Shown piece after piece: positions 15,195-22,643 of a stretch of 25,170 bases of DNA (position 1 is its first letter; each line of letters opens with the position of its first letter). The notes below the pieces were generated by a model. It saw nothing but the letters and a program-made list of their open reading frames with translations. It had not been told where the DNA came from and searched no databases. A program made the position numbers and the translations under genes. Source of the DNA: JBLKSS01 sp047607725 (GTDB taxonomy: Bacteria; Pseudomonadota; Gammaproteobacteria; Enterobacterales; Enterobacteriaceae); NCBI RefSeq assembly GCF_047607725.1, contig NZ_JBLKSS010000072.1:1-25170 (forward strand). Direction: 5' to 3'.

Positions 15195-15206
15195 GTGTGT
15201 TTAATA

Positions 15207-15230
15207 CCCGATCATTCGGGCCTTTTTGTT
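15207..15230 (+). terminator. Hairpin-T-run terminator before yjeT
   Basis: CCCGA-TCAT-TCGGG (15207-15220) is followed by CCTTTTTGTTTT. I infer that this ended the ancestral hflC transcript before the accessory segment was inserted, because it is the first backbone-like sequence on the right of the insert. Confidence 0.65.
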
Positions 15231-15243
15231 TTGAGGTTATGTC

Positions 15244-15444
15244 ATGAATCCGACGATTTGGATGGCGCTCGGTTTGGTACTGGTGCTGGAGGGATTGGGG
15301 CCGATGCTGTTCCCCGGCGTCTGGCGCAAGATGATAGGTTCGCTGGCGACGCTGCCGGATACGCTATTGCGCCGCTTCGGCGGCGGTTTAGTGGTCGCCG
15401 GCTGCGTCATCTACTATATGTTGCGTAGCAAAATGGGCGCGTGA
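15244..15444 (+). CDS. yjeT: YjeT family small inner-membrane protein (DUF2065)
   Basis: YjeT is a conserved 66-residue membrane protein of unknown function, found between hflC and purA in enterics. It has two hydrophobic segments (about 4-22 and 47-62) joined by a short basic loop, and the family motifs LVLVLEGLGPMLFP and LRRFGGGLVVAG are present. GAGG 8 bases before the ATG serves as ribosome binding site. Its length matches the E. coli protein (65). The gene is intact. Confidence 0.92.
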   Translation: MNPTIWMALGLVLVLEGLGPMLFPGVWRKMIGSLATLPDTLLRRFGGGLVVAGCVIYYMLRSKMGA

Positions 15445-15485
15445 TCGCAGCGCGAAAAAACAGCACGAACCGGCGCGAAAAAGTA

Positions 15486-15514
15486 CTGAAAGTCATGGAT
15501 TCAGATGGTAGAAT
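15486..15514 (+). promoter_or_regulatory. purA promoter
   Basis: CTGAAA (15486-15491), a 17-base spacer, and TAGAAT (15509-15514) give a good sigma-70 promoter 32 bases before purA. A palindrome, ATGGATTC (15495-15502) with GAATCCAT (15511-15518), overlaps the spacer and -10. Just upstream GCGCGAAAAA occurs twice (15450-15459 and 15473-15482). These are candidate control sites; E. coli purA is repressed by PurR, but I see no clear PurR operator. Confidence 0.6.
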
Positions 15515-15545
15515 CCATTTTTAAGCAATCTGGTGAAGTTAAGAG

Positions 15546-16844
15546 ATGGGTAAGAACGTCGTCGTACTGGGCACCCAATGGGGTGACGAAGGTAAAGGCA
15601 AGGTCGTCGACCTGCTGACCGAACGGGCCAAATATGTTGTTCGCTATCAGGGCGGACACAACGCCGGTCATACTTTAGTTATCAACGGTGAAAAAACCGT
15701 CCTTCATTTAATCCCCTCAGGCATTCTGCGTGAAAACGTCGTCAGCATCATCGCCAACGGCGTCGTGCTGTCGCCGGAAGCGCTGATGAAAGAGATGGGG
15801 GAGCTGGAGGCGCGGGGTATTCCGGTACGCGAACGCATGCTAATTTCTGAGGTGTGCCCGCTCATTCTTGCTTATCACGTGGCGATGGACGTCGCGCGCG
15901 AAAAGGCCCGCGGCGCCAAAGCCATCGGCACCACCGGCCGCGGTATCGGCCCGGCCTATGAAGACAAAGTGGCGCGTCGCGCGCTGCGCGTGGGGGATCT
16001 GTTCAATAAAGACACCTTCGCCGCCAAGCTGAAAGAGGTCGTGGATTACTATAACTTCCAGCTGGTGCAGTATTACCAGGCTGAAGCCGTGGATTATCAA
16101 ACGGTGCTGGACGATATTCTGGCGGTGGCCGACGTCCTGACCGGGATGGTTGTGGATGTCTCCGAGCTGCTGGACTCTGCCCGCAAACGCGGCGATCTGA
16201 TGATGTTTGAAGGCGCCCAGGGAACGCTGCTGGATATAGATCACGGCACCTATCCCTACGTTACTTCCTCCAACACCACGGCCGGCGGCGTCGCTACCGG
16301 CTCTGGCCTCGGTCCGCGCTATGTGGATTATGTCCTCGGCATCGTCAAGGCGTATTCCACTCGCGTCGGCGCTGGTCCGTTTCCCACCGAGTTGTTTGAC
16401 GACACCGGCGAATTCCTGTGCGCAAAGGGCAATGAATTCGGCGCCACCACCGGCCGCCGCCGCCGCACCGGCTGGCTGGATGCGGTCGCGGTACGCCGAG
16501 CGGTGCAGATCAACTCCCTTTCCGGTTTCTGCCTTACCAAGCTCGACGTGCTTGACGGTCTGCAAGAGGTGAAAATCTGCACCGCCTATCGCCTGCCTGA
16601 CGGCCGCGTGGTGGAAAGCACCCCGTTGGTGGCGGAAAACTGGGAAGGCATTGAGCCGATTTATGAGACGCTGCCGGGCTGGAGCGAAAGCACCTTCGGT
16701 GTGAAGCAATTCGACAAGCTGCCCGACACGGCGCGTCGCTACATCAAGCGTATAGAAGAGGTGAGTGGCGTGCCGGTTGATATCGTTTCGACCGGGCCTG
16801 ACCGTAGCGAAACCATGATTCTACGCGATCCGTTTGACGCCTAA
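15546..16844 (+). CDS. purA: Adenylosuccinate synthetase PurA
   Basis: PurA joins IMP and aspartate with GTP to form adenylosuccinate, the first committed step to AMP. The 432 residues match E. coli. Visible are the GDEGKGK P-loop (13-19), with the catalytic Asp in QWGDEGKGK and a nearby GGHNAGHT (His of the active site), the TTGRGIGPAYEDK segment, and the GTP/IMP-binding region STRVGAGPFPTE. The gene is single and intact, with its own promoter upstream and a strong terminator downstream. In E. coli nsrR follows; it is absent here. Confidence 0.97.
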   Translation: MGKNVVVLGTQWGDEGKGKVVDLLTERAKYVVRYQGGHNAGHTLVINGEKTVLHLIPSGILRENVVSIIANGVVLSPEALMKEMGELEARGIPVRERMLISEVCPLILAYHVAMDVAREKARGAKAIGTTGRGIGPAYEDKVARRALRVGDLFNKDTFAAKLKEVVDYYNFQLVQYYQAEAVDYQTVLDDILAVADVLTGMVVDVSELLDSARKRGDLMMFEGAQGTLLDIDHGTYPYVTSSNTTAGGVATGSGLGPRYVDYVLGIVKAYSTRVGAGPFPTELFDDTGEFLCAKGNEFGATTGRRRRTGWLDAVAVRRAVQINSLSGFCLTKLDVLDGLQEVKICTAYRLPDGRVVESTPLVAENWEGIEPIYETLPGWSESTFGVKQFDKLPDTARRYIKRIEEVSGVPVDIVSTGPDRSETMILRDPFDA

Positions 16845-16877
16845 CGGCCCTCGGGCGTAAATTAGCAAAAAAGAGAG

Positions 16878-16905
16878 CAAACCGGGCGTGGCCCGGTTTG
16901 TTTTT
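16878..16905 (+). terminator. Intrinsic terminator of purA
   Basis: CAAACCGGGC (16878-16887), loop GTG, then GCCCGGTTTG (16891-16900) followed by TTTTT. The perfect 10-bp stem and T-run make this a clear rho-independent terminator. Confidence 0.9.
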
Positions 16906-16997
16906 ATATGTCAATAGGTTATCCTGCCGTAATCGCGAATGCCCTCATTGCCGACCAACAAGTTTTATGGCCTGTTTGGTTCTCAAAGGTTACTCTT

Positions 16998-17027
16998 ATT
17001 GTTCATGTTTTCATTGTTCATGTTTTC
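16998..17027 (+). repeat. 15-bp perfect tandem duplication
   Basis: ATTGTTCATGTTTTC occurs twice in direct succession (16998-17012 and 17013-17027). The copies are identical, consistent with a recent slippage event in decaying DNA. Confidence 0.85.
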
Positions 17028-17090
17028 CTTTTTACCGGTACGTATGCCCCCGTCAGGGTTTGGCGGGCCTGCCAATGATAGCGGTATCTA

Positions 17091-17113
17091 GGCCGGCGCT
17101 CTGCGCGCCGGCC
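17091..17113. repeat. GC-rich 9-bp hairpin
   Basis: GGCCGGCGC (17091-17099), loop TCTGC, then GCGCCGGCC (17105-17113). There is no T-run on the plus strand. It may be a remnant terminator or structured leader element of the rnr transcript. Confidence 0.6.
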
Positions 17114-17308
17114 GGTTGTAGCGCGGAAACAGAGGTTGACATTTTGCCTGCCGTTGAAAACAGGTGTTGCCGCAGGCACCCATAGGGTTCATCGCATCAT
17201 TCCGCGCCTCGCGTGGCCGGCATGATTGCCCTAACCACCGCTCTACAAAAACGTGCGCGTGCCCGCTAGCGGCACGGCAACCTGTTTTGACATTATGGAG
17301 ATAGCTCA

Positions 17309-19924
17309 ATGTCACACTATCCCTTTCTGGAAAGAGAGGCAGAAAAATACGCGTTCCCGGTGCCAAGCCGAGAATTTATCCTCGCCCATTTAGCCAAGCG
17401 GGAAAAATCCGCCAGCCGCGAGGAGTTGGCGCAAGAACTGGATATCAGTGGTGAAGACCAACTGGAAGGCTTGCGCCGCCGCCTGCGCGCAATGGAGCGT
17501 GACGGGCAACTGATTTTCACCCGCCGGCAGTGCTATGTGCTACCGGAGCGGCTGGATTTGTTGCGCGGTAAGGTCATCGGCCATCGCGACGGTTTCGGTT
17601 TCCTGCGCGTCGAAGGCAGCAAGGACGATTATTATTTATCCGCCGAACAGATGAAAATGGCCATTCACGGCGATGTCGTCATGGCGCAGCCGCAGAGCGC
17701 GGACCGCAAAGGCCGCCGCGAGGCGCGCATTGTGCGGGTGCTGGTGCCGAAAACCAGCCAGATCGTGGGCCGCTTTTTCATTGATGCAGGCAGCGCTTTC
17801 GTGGTGCCGGACGATAGCCGTCTCAGTTTCGATATCCTGATCCCGCCGGAAGCGACCCAGGGCGCCCGCATGGGGTTCGTGGTGGTGGTGGAACTGACCC
17901 AGCGTCCGACACGGCGCACCAAAGCCATCGGCAAAGTGGTGGAAGTGCTCGGCGATAATATGGGCACTGGCATGGCGGTGGATATTGCGCTGCGCACCCA
18001 CGATATTCCCTACGTCTGGCCGCCGGAAGTCGAGCAGCAGCTGGCGGATTTACAAGAAGAGGTACCGGAAGCGGCAAAGCGCGGGCGTATCGATTTACGT
18101 GCGCTGCCCTTGGTGACCATCGACGGTGAGGACGCGCGCGACTTCGATGACGCGGTGTACTGCGAGAAAAAACGCAGCGGAGGTTGGCGTCTGTGGGTGG
18201 CGATTGCTGATGTGAGCTACTATGTCCGGCCGCATACGCCGCTGGACCAGGAAGCCAGCCGGCGTGCGACCTCGGTCTATTTCCCCTCCCAGGTGATCCC
18301 GATGCTGCCCGAGGTGCTGTCCAACGGCCTGTGCTCCCTCAATCCGCAGGTGGACAGACTGTGTATGGTCTGCGAGATGACTATCTCCACCCAGGGGCGT
18401 CTCTCTTCCTACAAGTTTTATGAAGCGGTGATGAATTCCCACGCGCGCCTGACCTACAACAAGGTCTGGCAGATCCTGCAGGGCCAGCAGGAATTGAGCA
18501 CTCATTACGCGCCGCTTATCAAGCTGCTGACCCAATTGCATGAAATGTACCAGACGCTGGAACAGGCGAGGTTGCAGCGCGGCGGCATCTCTTTTGAAAC
18601 CGAAGAGGCCAAGTTCATCTTCAACGCGGAGCGCCGCATCGAGCGTATCGAGCCGGTAAAGCGCAATGATGCCCATAAACTGATCGAAGAGTGCATGATC
18701 CTGGCGAATATTGCCGCGGCGCGCTTTGTCGAGAAGCATAAAGAGCCGGCGCTTTATCGTGTGCATGACCGGCCAAGCAATGACCATATCACCTCGTTGC
18801 GCACGGTATTGAGCGAACTGGGGCTGACCTTGGGGGGCGGCGATAAACCTGAGCCCAAAGATTATGCCGATATGATGAATCTGGTCGCTGGCCGCCCGGA
18901 CCACGAAATGCTGCAAACCATGCTGCTGCGATCTATGAAGCAGGCGATTTATGATCCTGAAAACCGCGGCCACTTCGGGCTGGCGCTGCAGGCGTATGCT
19001 CATTTCACCTCGCCTATCCGCCGTTATCCGGATCTTGCGCTGCATCGGGCGATCAAATATCTTCTCGGCCGACAGAATGGCGACGTCGATGGACGGGCCA
19101 CACCGACCGGCGGCAGGCATTCAGAATTGGAAGAGATGTTGCAGCTTGGCCAGCAATGTTCGCTGAGCGAGCGTCGCGCCGATGAAGCGACCCGCGACGT
19201 GGCAGACTGGTTGAAGTGCGATTTCATGCAGGATCACGTCGGGCAAGTATTCAGCGGCATTATTACCAGCGTCACCAGTTTCGGTTTCTTTGTGCGTCTC
19301 GATGAGCTGTTTATCGACGGCCTGGTGCATGTCTCGTCGCTGGACAATGATTATTATCGCTACGACAACATCGGCCAGCGGCTGATAGGCGAGTCCGGCG
19401 GCAGAGTGTACCGGCTCGGGGACGCGGTGGAAAGCCGCGTTGAAGCCGTACATATGGACGAACGCAAAATCGATTTTTCATTGATTTCCAGCCGCCGTCA
19501 GCCGCGCGGTGCCGACAAAACCGAGCGCCAGCGTCAGCAGCAAGCCGCCCGCGGCGGCAACGACGGCAAACCGCCGCGCCGACGCAGCAGCAGTAAACAG
19601 CCCGCCAATTTTGAACCCGGCAGCGCATGCCGGCCGACAGGGAAAGGGGGCGACAAGCCCGGCGGCGGGCGGGGTAAACACCAGCGCGGCGGTGCTCATC
19701 CCGCCACGCAAACGGCCCTGGGCGCCCAGCCGACCCAGCCTGCGGCGCAGGGCGCAGGGCGCGGCAAAGGCGGCCACGCCTCTTCGGCGCCGGCCAAACC
19801 GTCGACCGAGGACAGTTCGCGCAAGAAAACGTCCGCCGAGGGCGCCACCCGTAATAAAGCCGCTGGCGGCAAAACGCACCGCCGCAGGAAACCCGCCACG
19901 GCTTCCGGTCGCTCAGAAAACTGA
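17309..19924 (+). CDS. rnr: Ribonuclease R, long basic tail
   Basis: RNase R is the processive 3'-5' exoribonuclease of the RNB family that degrades structured RNA and matures tmRNA and rRNA. An N-terminal winged-helix region (about 20-85) is followed by cold-shock/OB domains. The catalytic RNB domain includes D272, D278, D280 and D281 (DGEDARDFDDAVYCE), then ATP-independent helicase and binding elements. An S1 domain covers about 642-725 (SFGFFVRLDELFIDGLVHVS). The product has 871 residues against 813 in E. coli. The excess is in the C-terminal low-complexity tail (about 728-871), rich in Gly, Lys, Arg, Ala, Ser and Pro. In E. coli this tail binds tmRNA-SmpB and affects stability. GGAG lies 8 bases before the ATG. 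The frame is intact. Confidence 0.95.
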   Translation: MSHYPFLEREAEKYAFPVPSREFILAHLAKREKSASREELAQELDISGEDQLEGLRRRLRAMERDGQLIFTRRQCYVLPERLDLLRGKVIGHRDGFGFLRVEGSKDDYYLSAEQMKMAIHGDVVMAQPQSADRKGRREARIVRVLVPKTSQIVGRFFIDAGSAFVVPDDSRLSFDILIPPEATQGARMGFVVVVELTQRPTRRTKAIGKVVEVLGDNMGTGMAVDIALRTHDIPYVWPPEVEQQLADLQEEVPEAAKRGRIDLRALPLVTIDGEDARDFDDAVYCEKKRSGGWRLWVAIADVSYYVRPHTPLDQEASRRATSVYFPSQVIPMLPEVLSNGLCSLNPQVDRLCMVCEMTISTQGRLSSYKFYEAVMNSHARLTYNKVWQILQGQQELSTHYAPLIKLLTQLHEMYQTLEQARLQRGGISFETEEAKFIFNAERRIERIEPVKRNDAHKLIEECMILANIAAARFVEKHKEPALYRVHDRPSNDHITSLRTVLSELGLTLGGGDKPEPKDYADMMNLVAGRPDHEMLQTMLLRSMKQAIYDPENRGHFGLALQAYAHFTSPIRRYPDLALHRAIKYLLGRQNGDVDGRATPTGGRHSELEEMLQLGQQCSLSERRADEATRDVADWLKCDFMQDHVGQVFSGIITSVTSFGFFVRLDELFIDGLVHVSSLDNDYYRYDNIGQRLIGESGGRVYRLGDAVESRVEAVHMDERKIDFSLISSRRQPRGADKTERQRQQQAARGGNDGKPPRRRSSSKQPANFEPGSACRPTGKGGDKPGGGRGKHQRGGAHPATQTALGAQPTQPAAQGAGRGKGGHASSAPAKPSTEDSSRKKTSAEGATRNKAAGGKTHRRRKPATASGRSEN

Positions 19925-19995
19925 TAGCCGGGCCGCGACGTTTATTAGCACAACCCTAAACGGGCCGGCAGGCCCGTTGCCGATGAAAGACGATC

Positions 19996-20727
19996 ATGAG
20001 CGAAATTATTTACGGTATTCATGCCGTACAGGCCCTACTGGAGCGCGATCCGCAGCGTTTCCTGGATGTGTATTTGTTAAAAGGACGCGACGACCGCCGT
20101 TTGCAGCCGCTGGTTCAGCAACTGGAGCAGGCCGGCATCGTTATTCAGATGGCCAGTCGTCAGTGGCTGGATGAGAAAGCAGAGGGCGCGTTACACCAGG
20201 GCATTGTCGCCCGCGTGCAGGCAGGGCGGCAGTTTCAAGAGAACGAACTGCAGGCGCTACTGGCACAGCAGGCCGCGCCGCTGCTGCTGGTTTTGGATGG
20301 TGTTACCGATCCGCATAACCTTGGCGCCTGTCTGCGCTGTGCCGACGCCGCCGGTGTCCATGCGGTGATTGTGCCGCGCGATCGCGCGGCGCCGCTGAAC
20401 GCCACCGCCAAAAAGGTCGCCAGCGGTGCCGCGGAAACCGTGCCGCTGATCCGCGTCACCAATCTGGCGCGCACGCTGCGCCTGCTGCAAGAGCATAATG
20501 TGTGGATCGTCGGCACCGCCGGCGAGGCGGATCATCATCTCTATCAAAGTAAACTCACCGGGCCGCTGGCGCTGGTGATGGGCGCGGAAGGCGAAGGCAT
20601 GCGCCGCCTGACCCGTGAACATTGCGATGAGCTCATCAGCATTCCCATGGCCGGCGCGGTTTCGTCCCTTAATGTGTCGGTTGCTGCCGGAGTATGCCTG
20701 TTTGAAGCCGTGCGGCAGCGAAGTTAG
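19996..20727 (+). CDS. rlmB: 23S rRNA (Gm2251) methyltransferase RlmB
   Basis: RlmB is a SPOUT-superfamily enzyme that 2'-O-methylates G2251 in the peptidyl-tRNA-binding P loop of 23S rRNA. The 243 residues equal E. coli. The N-terminal L30e-like substrate-binding domain covers about 3-75. The SPOUT domain has DPHNLGACLRCADA (105-118), the MGAEGEGMRRL loop (195-205) and the knot-forming SIPMAGAVSSLNVSVAAG (215-232). It follows rnr by 71 bases and probably shares its transcript. A terminator follows, so the E. coli downstream genes yjfI to aidB are missing. The gene is intact. Confidence 0.96.
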   Translation: MSEIIYGIHAVQALLERDPQRFLDVYLLKGRDDRRLQPLVQQLEQAGIVIQMASRQWLDEKAEGALHQGIVARVQAGRQFQENELQALLAQQAAPLLLVLDGVTDPHNLGACLRCADAAGVHAVIVPRDRAAPLNATAKKVASGAAETVPLIRVTNLARTLRLLQEHNVWIVGTAGEADHHLYQSKLTGPLALVMGAEGEGMRRLTREHCDELISIPMAGAVSSLNVSVAAGVCLFEAVRQRS

Positions 20728-20740
20728 ACATCATCTCGCG

Positions 20741-20785
20741 GCCGCCGGCGAGCGCTATCGGGCCGGCGGCTGAAGCGCTTTTTTT
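20741..20785 (+). terminator. Terminator of rnr-rlmB
   Basis: GCCGCCGGC (20741-20749) pairs with GCCGGCGGC (20762-20770). A second possible stem, AGCGCT (20751-20756) with AGCGCT (20774-20779), runs directly into seven Ts (20779-20785). Either fold gives a termination signal. Confidence 0.75.
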
Positions 20786-20910
20786 ATGATGCCATAGGTA
20801 TTTTCGCCCGCGCCCTGCGGCGCCGTACGTTCCCGCCTTTGACGACTTAGCGTGCCCGCCACCTCGGGTAATCGCGCCGATGAGCCCCTAAATGCGTGCG
20901 CGCCGCGCCA

Positions 20911-21207
20911 TTACCGATAAAGAATCGCTTCTCCGTGCCAGACGCCGGGGATGACCGTTTCATCGATCATCAGGATCTGGTAGTAATGCGCCTGACGTTC
21001 ATCCGCCTGGCGCTGAATGGCGTTTTTAGCATCCATCAGACTGCCGCGTTCATCCACGGTAACCTTGCCTGTCCGCGTCAGCGAACCCACCATATTGCGG
21101 CTGATTTCCACCGCCTGTTGTTCGGTCGCCGGCGGTTTGCCGTTTAACACGCTACATCCCGCTAACGGCAAGCAGCAAAAGATGATCGTCGAAGTAAGCC
21201 ATTTCAT
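20911..21207 (-). CDS. bsmA: BsmA-like small lipoprotein (YjfO)
   Basis: This is a 98-residue lipoprotein with an N-terminal signal MKWLTSTIIFCCLPLAG and lipobox LAGC; Cys18 would be acylated. The rest matches the YdgH/BhsA/McbA-like (DUF1471) fold as in E. coli BsmA. Conserved features are RGSxxDA, an AxYYQILMIDETVIPGVWHGEAILYR-type C-terminus, and a polar linker after the lipobox. In E. coli BsmA is a biofilm and peroxide-stress protein; that function is inferred from similarity. I prefer the ATG at 21207 to the TTG two codons upstream. It is divergent from yjfP, as in relatives where bsmA and yjfP are neighbours. The gene is intact. Confidence 0.85.
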   Translation of the reverse strand: MKWLTSTIIFCCLPLAGCSVLNGKPPATEQQAVEISRNMVGSLTRTGKVTVDERGSLMDAKNAIQRQADERQAHYYQILMIDETVIPGVWHGEAILYR

Positions 21208-21238
21208 AGCCAAATATCCGCAGTGCTTAGATGATTAA

Positions 21239-21244
21239 AGTATA
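21239..21244 (-). promoter_or_regulatory. Possible -10 box of bsmA
   Basis: On the minus strand TATACT lies about 30 bases before the bsmA start. The best -35 at 17-base spacing is poor (TAATCA), so activator dependence is possible. Confidence 0.35.
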
Positions 21245-21336
21245 GCGAAACCGGCCAGCAGTGATTATGGTAATGACCGGACGCTGCGGTGACAGGACGG
21301 CGTAGCGTGACGTGTTACGGCGAACGGGGAGGACCC

Positions 21337-22052
21337 ATGGTAGAGATGCATCAGGAGTACGTCGGCGACATCGAAGTGATACATGCGGTGCCGGCGGGCG
21401 GTTATGCTTTACCGCTGCCGACGCTGTTTTTTTACCATGGCTACACCTCGTCCAAAGAGGTCTATAGCTATTTCGGCTATGCGCTGGCGCAGGCCGGGTT
21501 CCGTGTGATCCTGCCGGATGCTCTTATGCATGGTGCCCATTTTGACGGCGATGAGCAACGCCGCCGGCGGCATTTTTGGGATATTCTGCGCAATAATATC
21601 GACGAATTGCCCGCGCTGTATGCGCACTATCGCCAGCAGGGGCAGATTGACGGGCGGCGCGTCGATGGGCGGCATGACCGCGCTAGGGGCGCTGGCGCGC
21701 TATGATTGGCTGTCGTCTGCCGCGGCGTTGATGGGATCCGGCGATTTTATGCGGCTCAGCCGCACGTTATTTCCGCCGGTTACGCCGGATGCGCCGGATT
21801 ATGAACGGCGCTTTGCCGCTGCGCTGGCGCCGCTGGCGCCGCTGGCGGACTACGACGTCTTTCAGCGGCTGGATAAATTGCGTGATCGGCCGCTGCTGCT
21901 CTGGCATGGTGACGCGGATCCACTGGTGCCGCCGGCGGAAAGCGCGCGGCGCCCATCATCGGGTACGCTATCTCACCGAGCCGGAAATTGGCCATAAAAT
22001 TACCGTGGGCGCGCTCGCGGCCACCGTCGCTTTTTTTCGCGATGCGCTTTAG
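21337..22052 (+). pseudogene. yjfP: YjfP esterase, two frameshifts
   Basis: YjfP is an alpha/beta-hydrolase with carboxylesterase activity in E. coli. The ATG at 21337 follows GGGGAGGA. The first frame reads well (PTLFFYHGYTSSKEVYSYFG, then FRVILPDALMHGAHF) until about 21655. There the frame changes, and the nucleophile-elbow GGASMGGMTALGA continues in a second frame, including PLLLWHGDADPLVPPAES. Around 21945 it shifts again, ending with GHKITVGALAATVAFFRDAL at 22052 in a third frame. Compared with E. coli YjfP a few residues are lost at the first break and about 20 at the second. The catalytic Ser elbow is separated from the N-terminal half, so no functional protein is expected. Confidence 0.92.
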
Positions 22053-22116
22053 CGTTGTGGCTAAAGGCTAAGGCCGAGCGCCGGCCGTGTAACCCGGAAA
22101 TAATCCGCCGCGGTCC

Positions 22117-22145
22117 TTGTGTTTAGCCGGCCGGATAAGTACAAT
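22117..22145 (+). promoter_or_regulatory. Promoter of the rpsF operon
   Basis: TTGTGT (22117-22122), a 17-base spacer, and TACAAT (22140-22145). A start near 22152 would give a leader of about 93 bases before rpsF. Confidence 0.6.
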
Positions 22146-22151
22146 TATGCG

Positions 22152-22244
22152 TCATTTTTCGACCGCACACTTATCACGTTCCTTGCTTCCATGGGCCGCG
22201 GTTGACCCTGACAGGAGGCTGAATAATCCGTAAGGAGCAATTCT
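22152..22244 (+). promoter_or_regulatory. rpsF leader, probable S6:S18 autoregulatory RNA
   Basis: The stretch from about 22191 (CCATGGGCCGCGGTTGACCC) to the TAAGGAG ribosome binding site is, as I recall it, nearly the same as the E. coli rpsF leader. In many bacteria this leader binds the S6:S18 complex through a CCG-containing helix and represses the operon. I infer the same control but did not verify the fold. Confidence 0.5.
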
Positions 22245-22640
22245 ATGCGTCATTACGAAATTGTTTTTATGGTTCATCCTGACCAAAGCGAACAGGTTGC
22301 CGGCATGATCGAACGCTACAGCGCCCTTATTACCGGTGCTGAAGGCCAGATCCATCGCCTGGAAGACTGGGGCCGCCGTCAGCTGGCTTACCCGATCAAC
22401 AAACTGCACAAAGCGCACTATGTTCTGCTGAACGTAGAAGCGCCGCAGGAAGTGATCGACGAGCTGGAAACAGCTTTCCGCTTCAATGACGCCGTTATCC
22501 GCAGCATGATCATGCGCGTTAAGCACGCGGTGACTGAAGCGTCTCCGATGGTCAAAGCGAAAGACGAACGCCGCGAGCGCCGTGAAGATTTCGCCACCGA
22601 AACCAACGAAGACTCTGATGCTGGGGATTCTGAAGAGTAA
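22245..22640 (+). CDS. rpsF: 30S ribosomal protein S6
   Basis: S6 forms a heterodimer with S18 on the platform of the 30S subunit. The 131 residues open with MRHYEIVFMVHPDQSEQV and carry the family RLEDWGRRQLAYPINKLHKAHYVL core. The C-terminus is acidic (TNEDSDAGDSEE); in E. coli RimK adds glutamates to the S6 C-terminus. A strong TAAGGAG ribosome binding site precedes the gene. It is the first gene of rpsF-priB-rpsR-rplI. Confidence 0.98.
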   Translation: MRHYEIVFMVHPDQSEQVAGMIERYSALITGAEGQIHRLEDWGRRQLAYPINKLHKAHYVLLNVEAPQEVIDELETAFRFNDAVIRSMIMRVKHAVTEASPMVKAKDERRERREDFATETNEDSDAGDSEE

Positions 22641-22643
22641 TCG

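Larger units (their letters stand above)
16906..17308. other. Gene-free spacer at the usual nsrR site
   Basis: I see no nsrR-like sequence (no MRF2-type winged helix, no CxxxxxCxxxxxC cluster) and no other supported gene. The spacer holds a 15-bp tandem repeat (16998-17027) and a GC-rich hairpin (17091-17113). A TTGACA at 17287-17292 is too near the rnr start to be a -35. The rnr promoter is not obvious. Confidence 0.5.

Noticed and set aside
16898..17185. 95-codon Cys-rich frame after purA
   Set aside because: Its start lies just past the T-run of the purA terminator, it has no ribosome binding site, and it contains a perfect 15-bp tandem duplication. The cysteines look like a composition artefact and do not match the repeat pattern at 13730-14329.
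17287..17292. TTGACA as an rnr promoter -35
   Set aside because: It lies only 16 bases before the rnr start, so the -10 and transcript start would fall inside the coding sequence.
18095..19120. 341-codon open frame on the minus strand
   Set aside because: It is antisense to the RNB catalytic domain of rnr, so a coding shadow.
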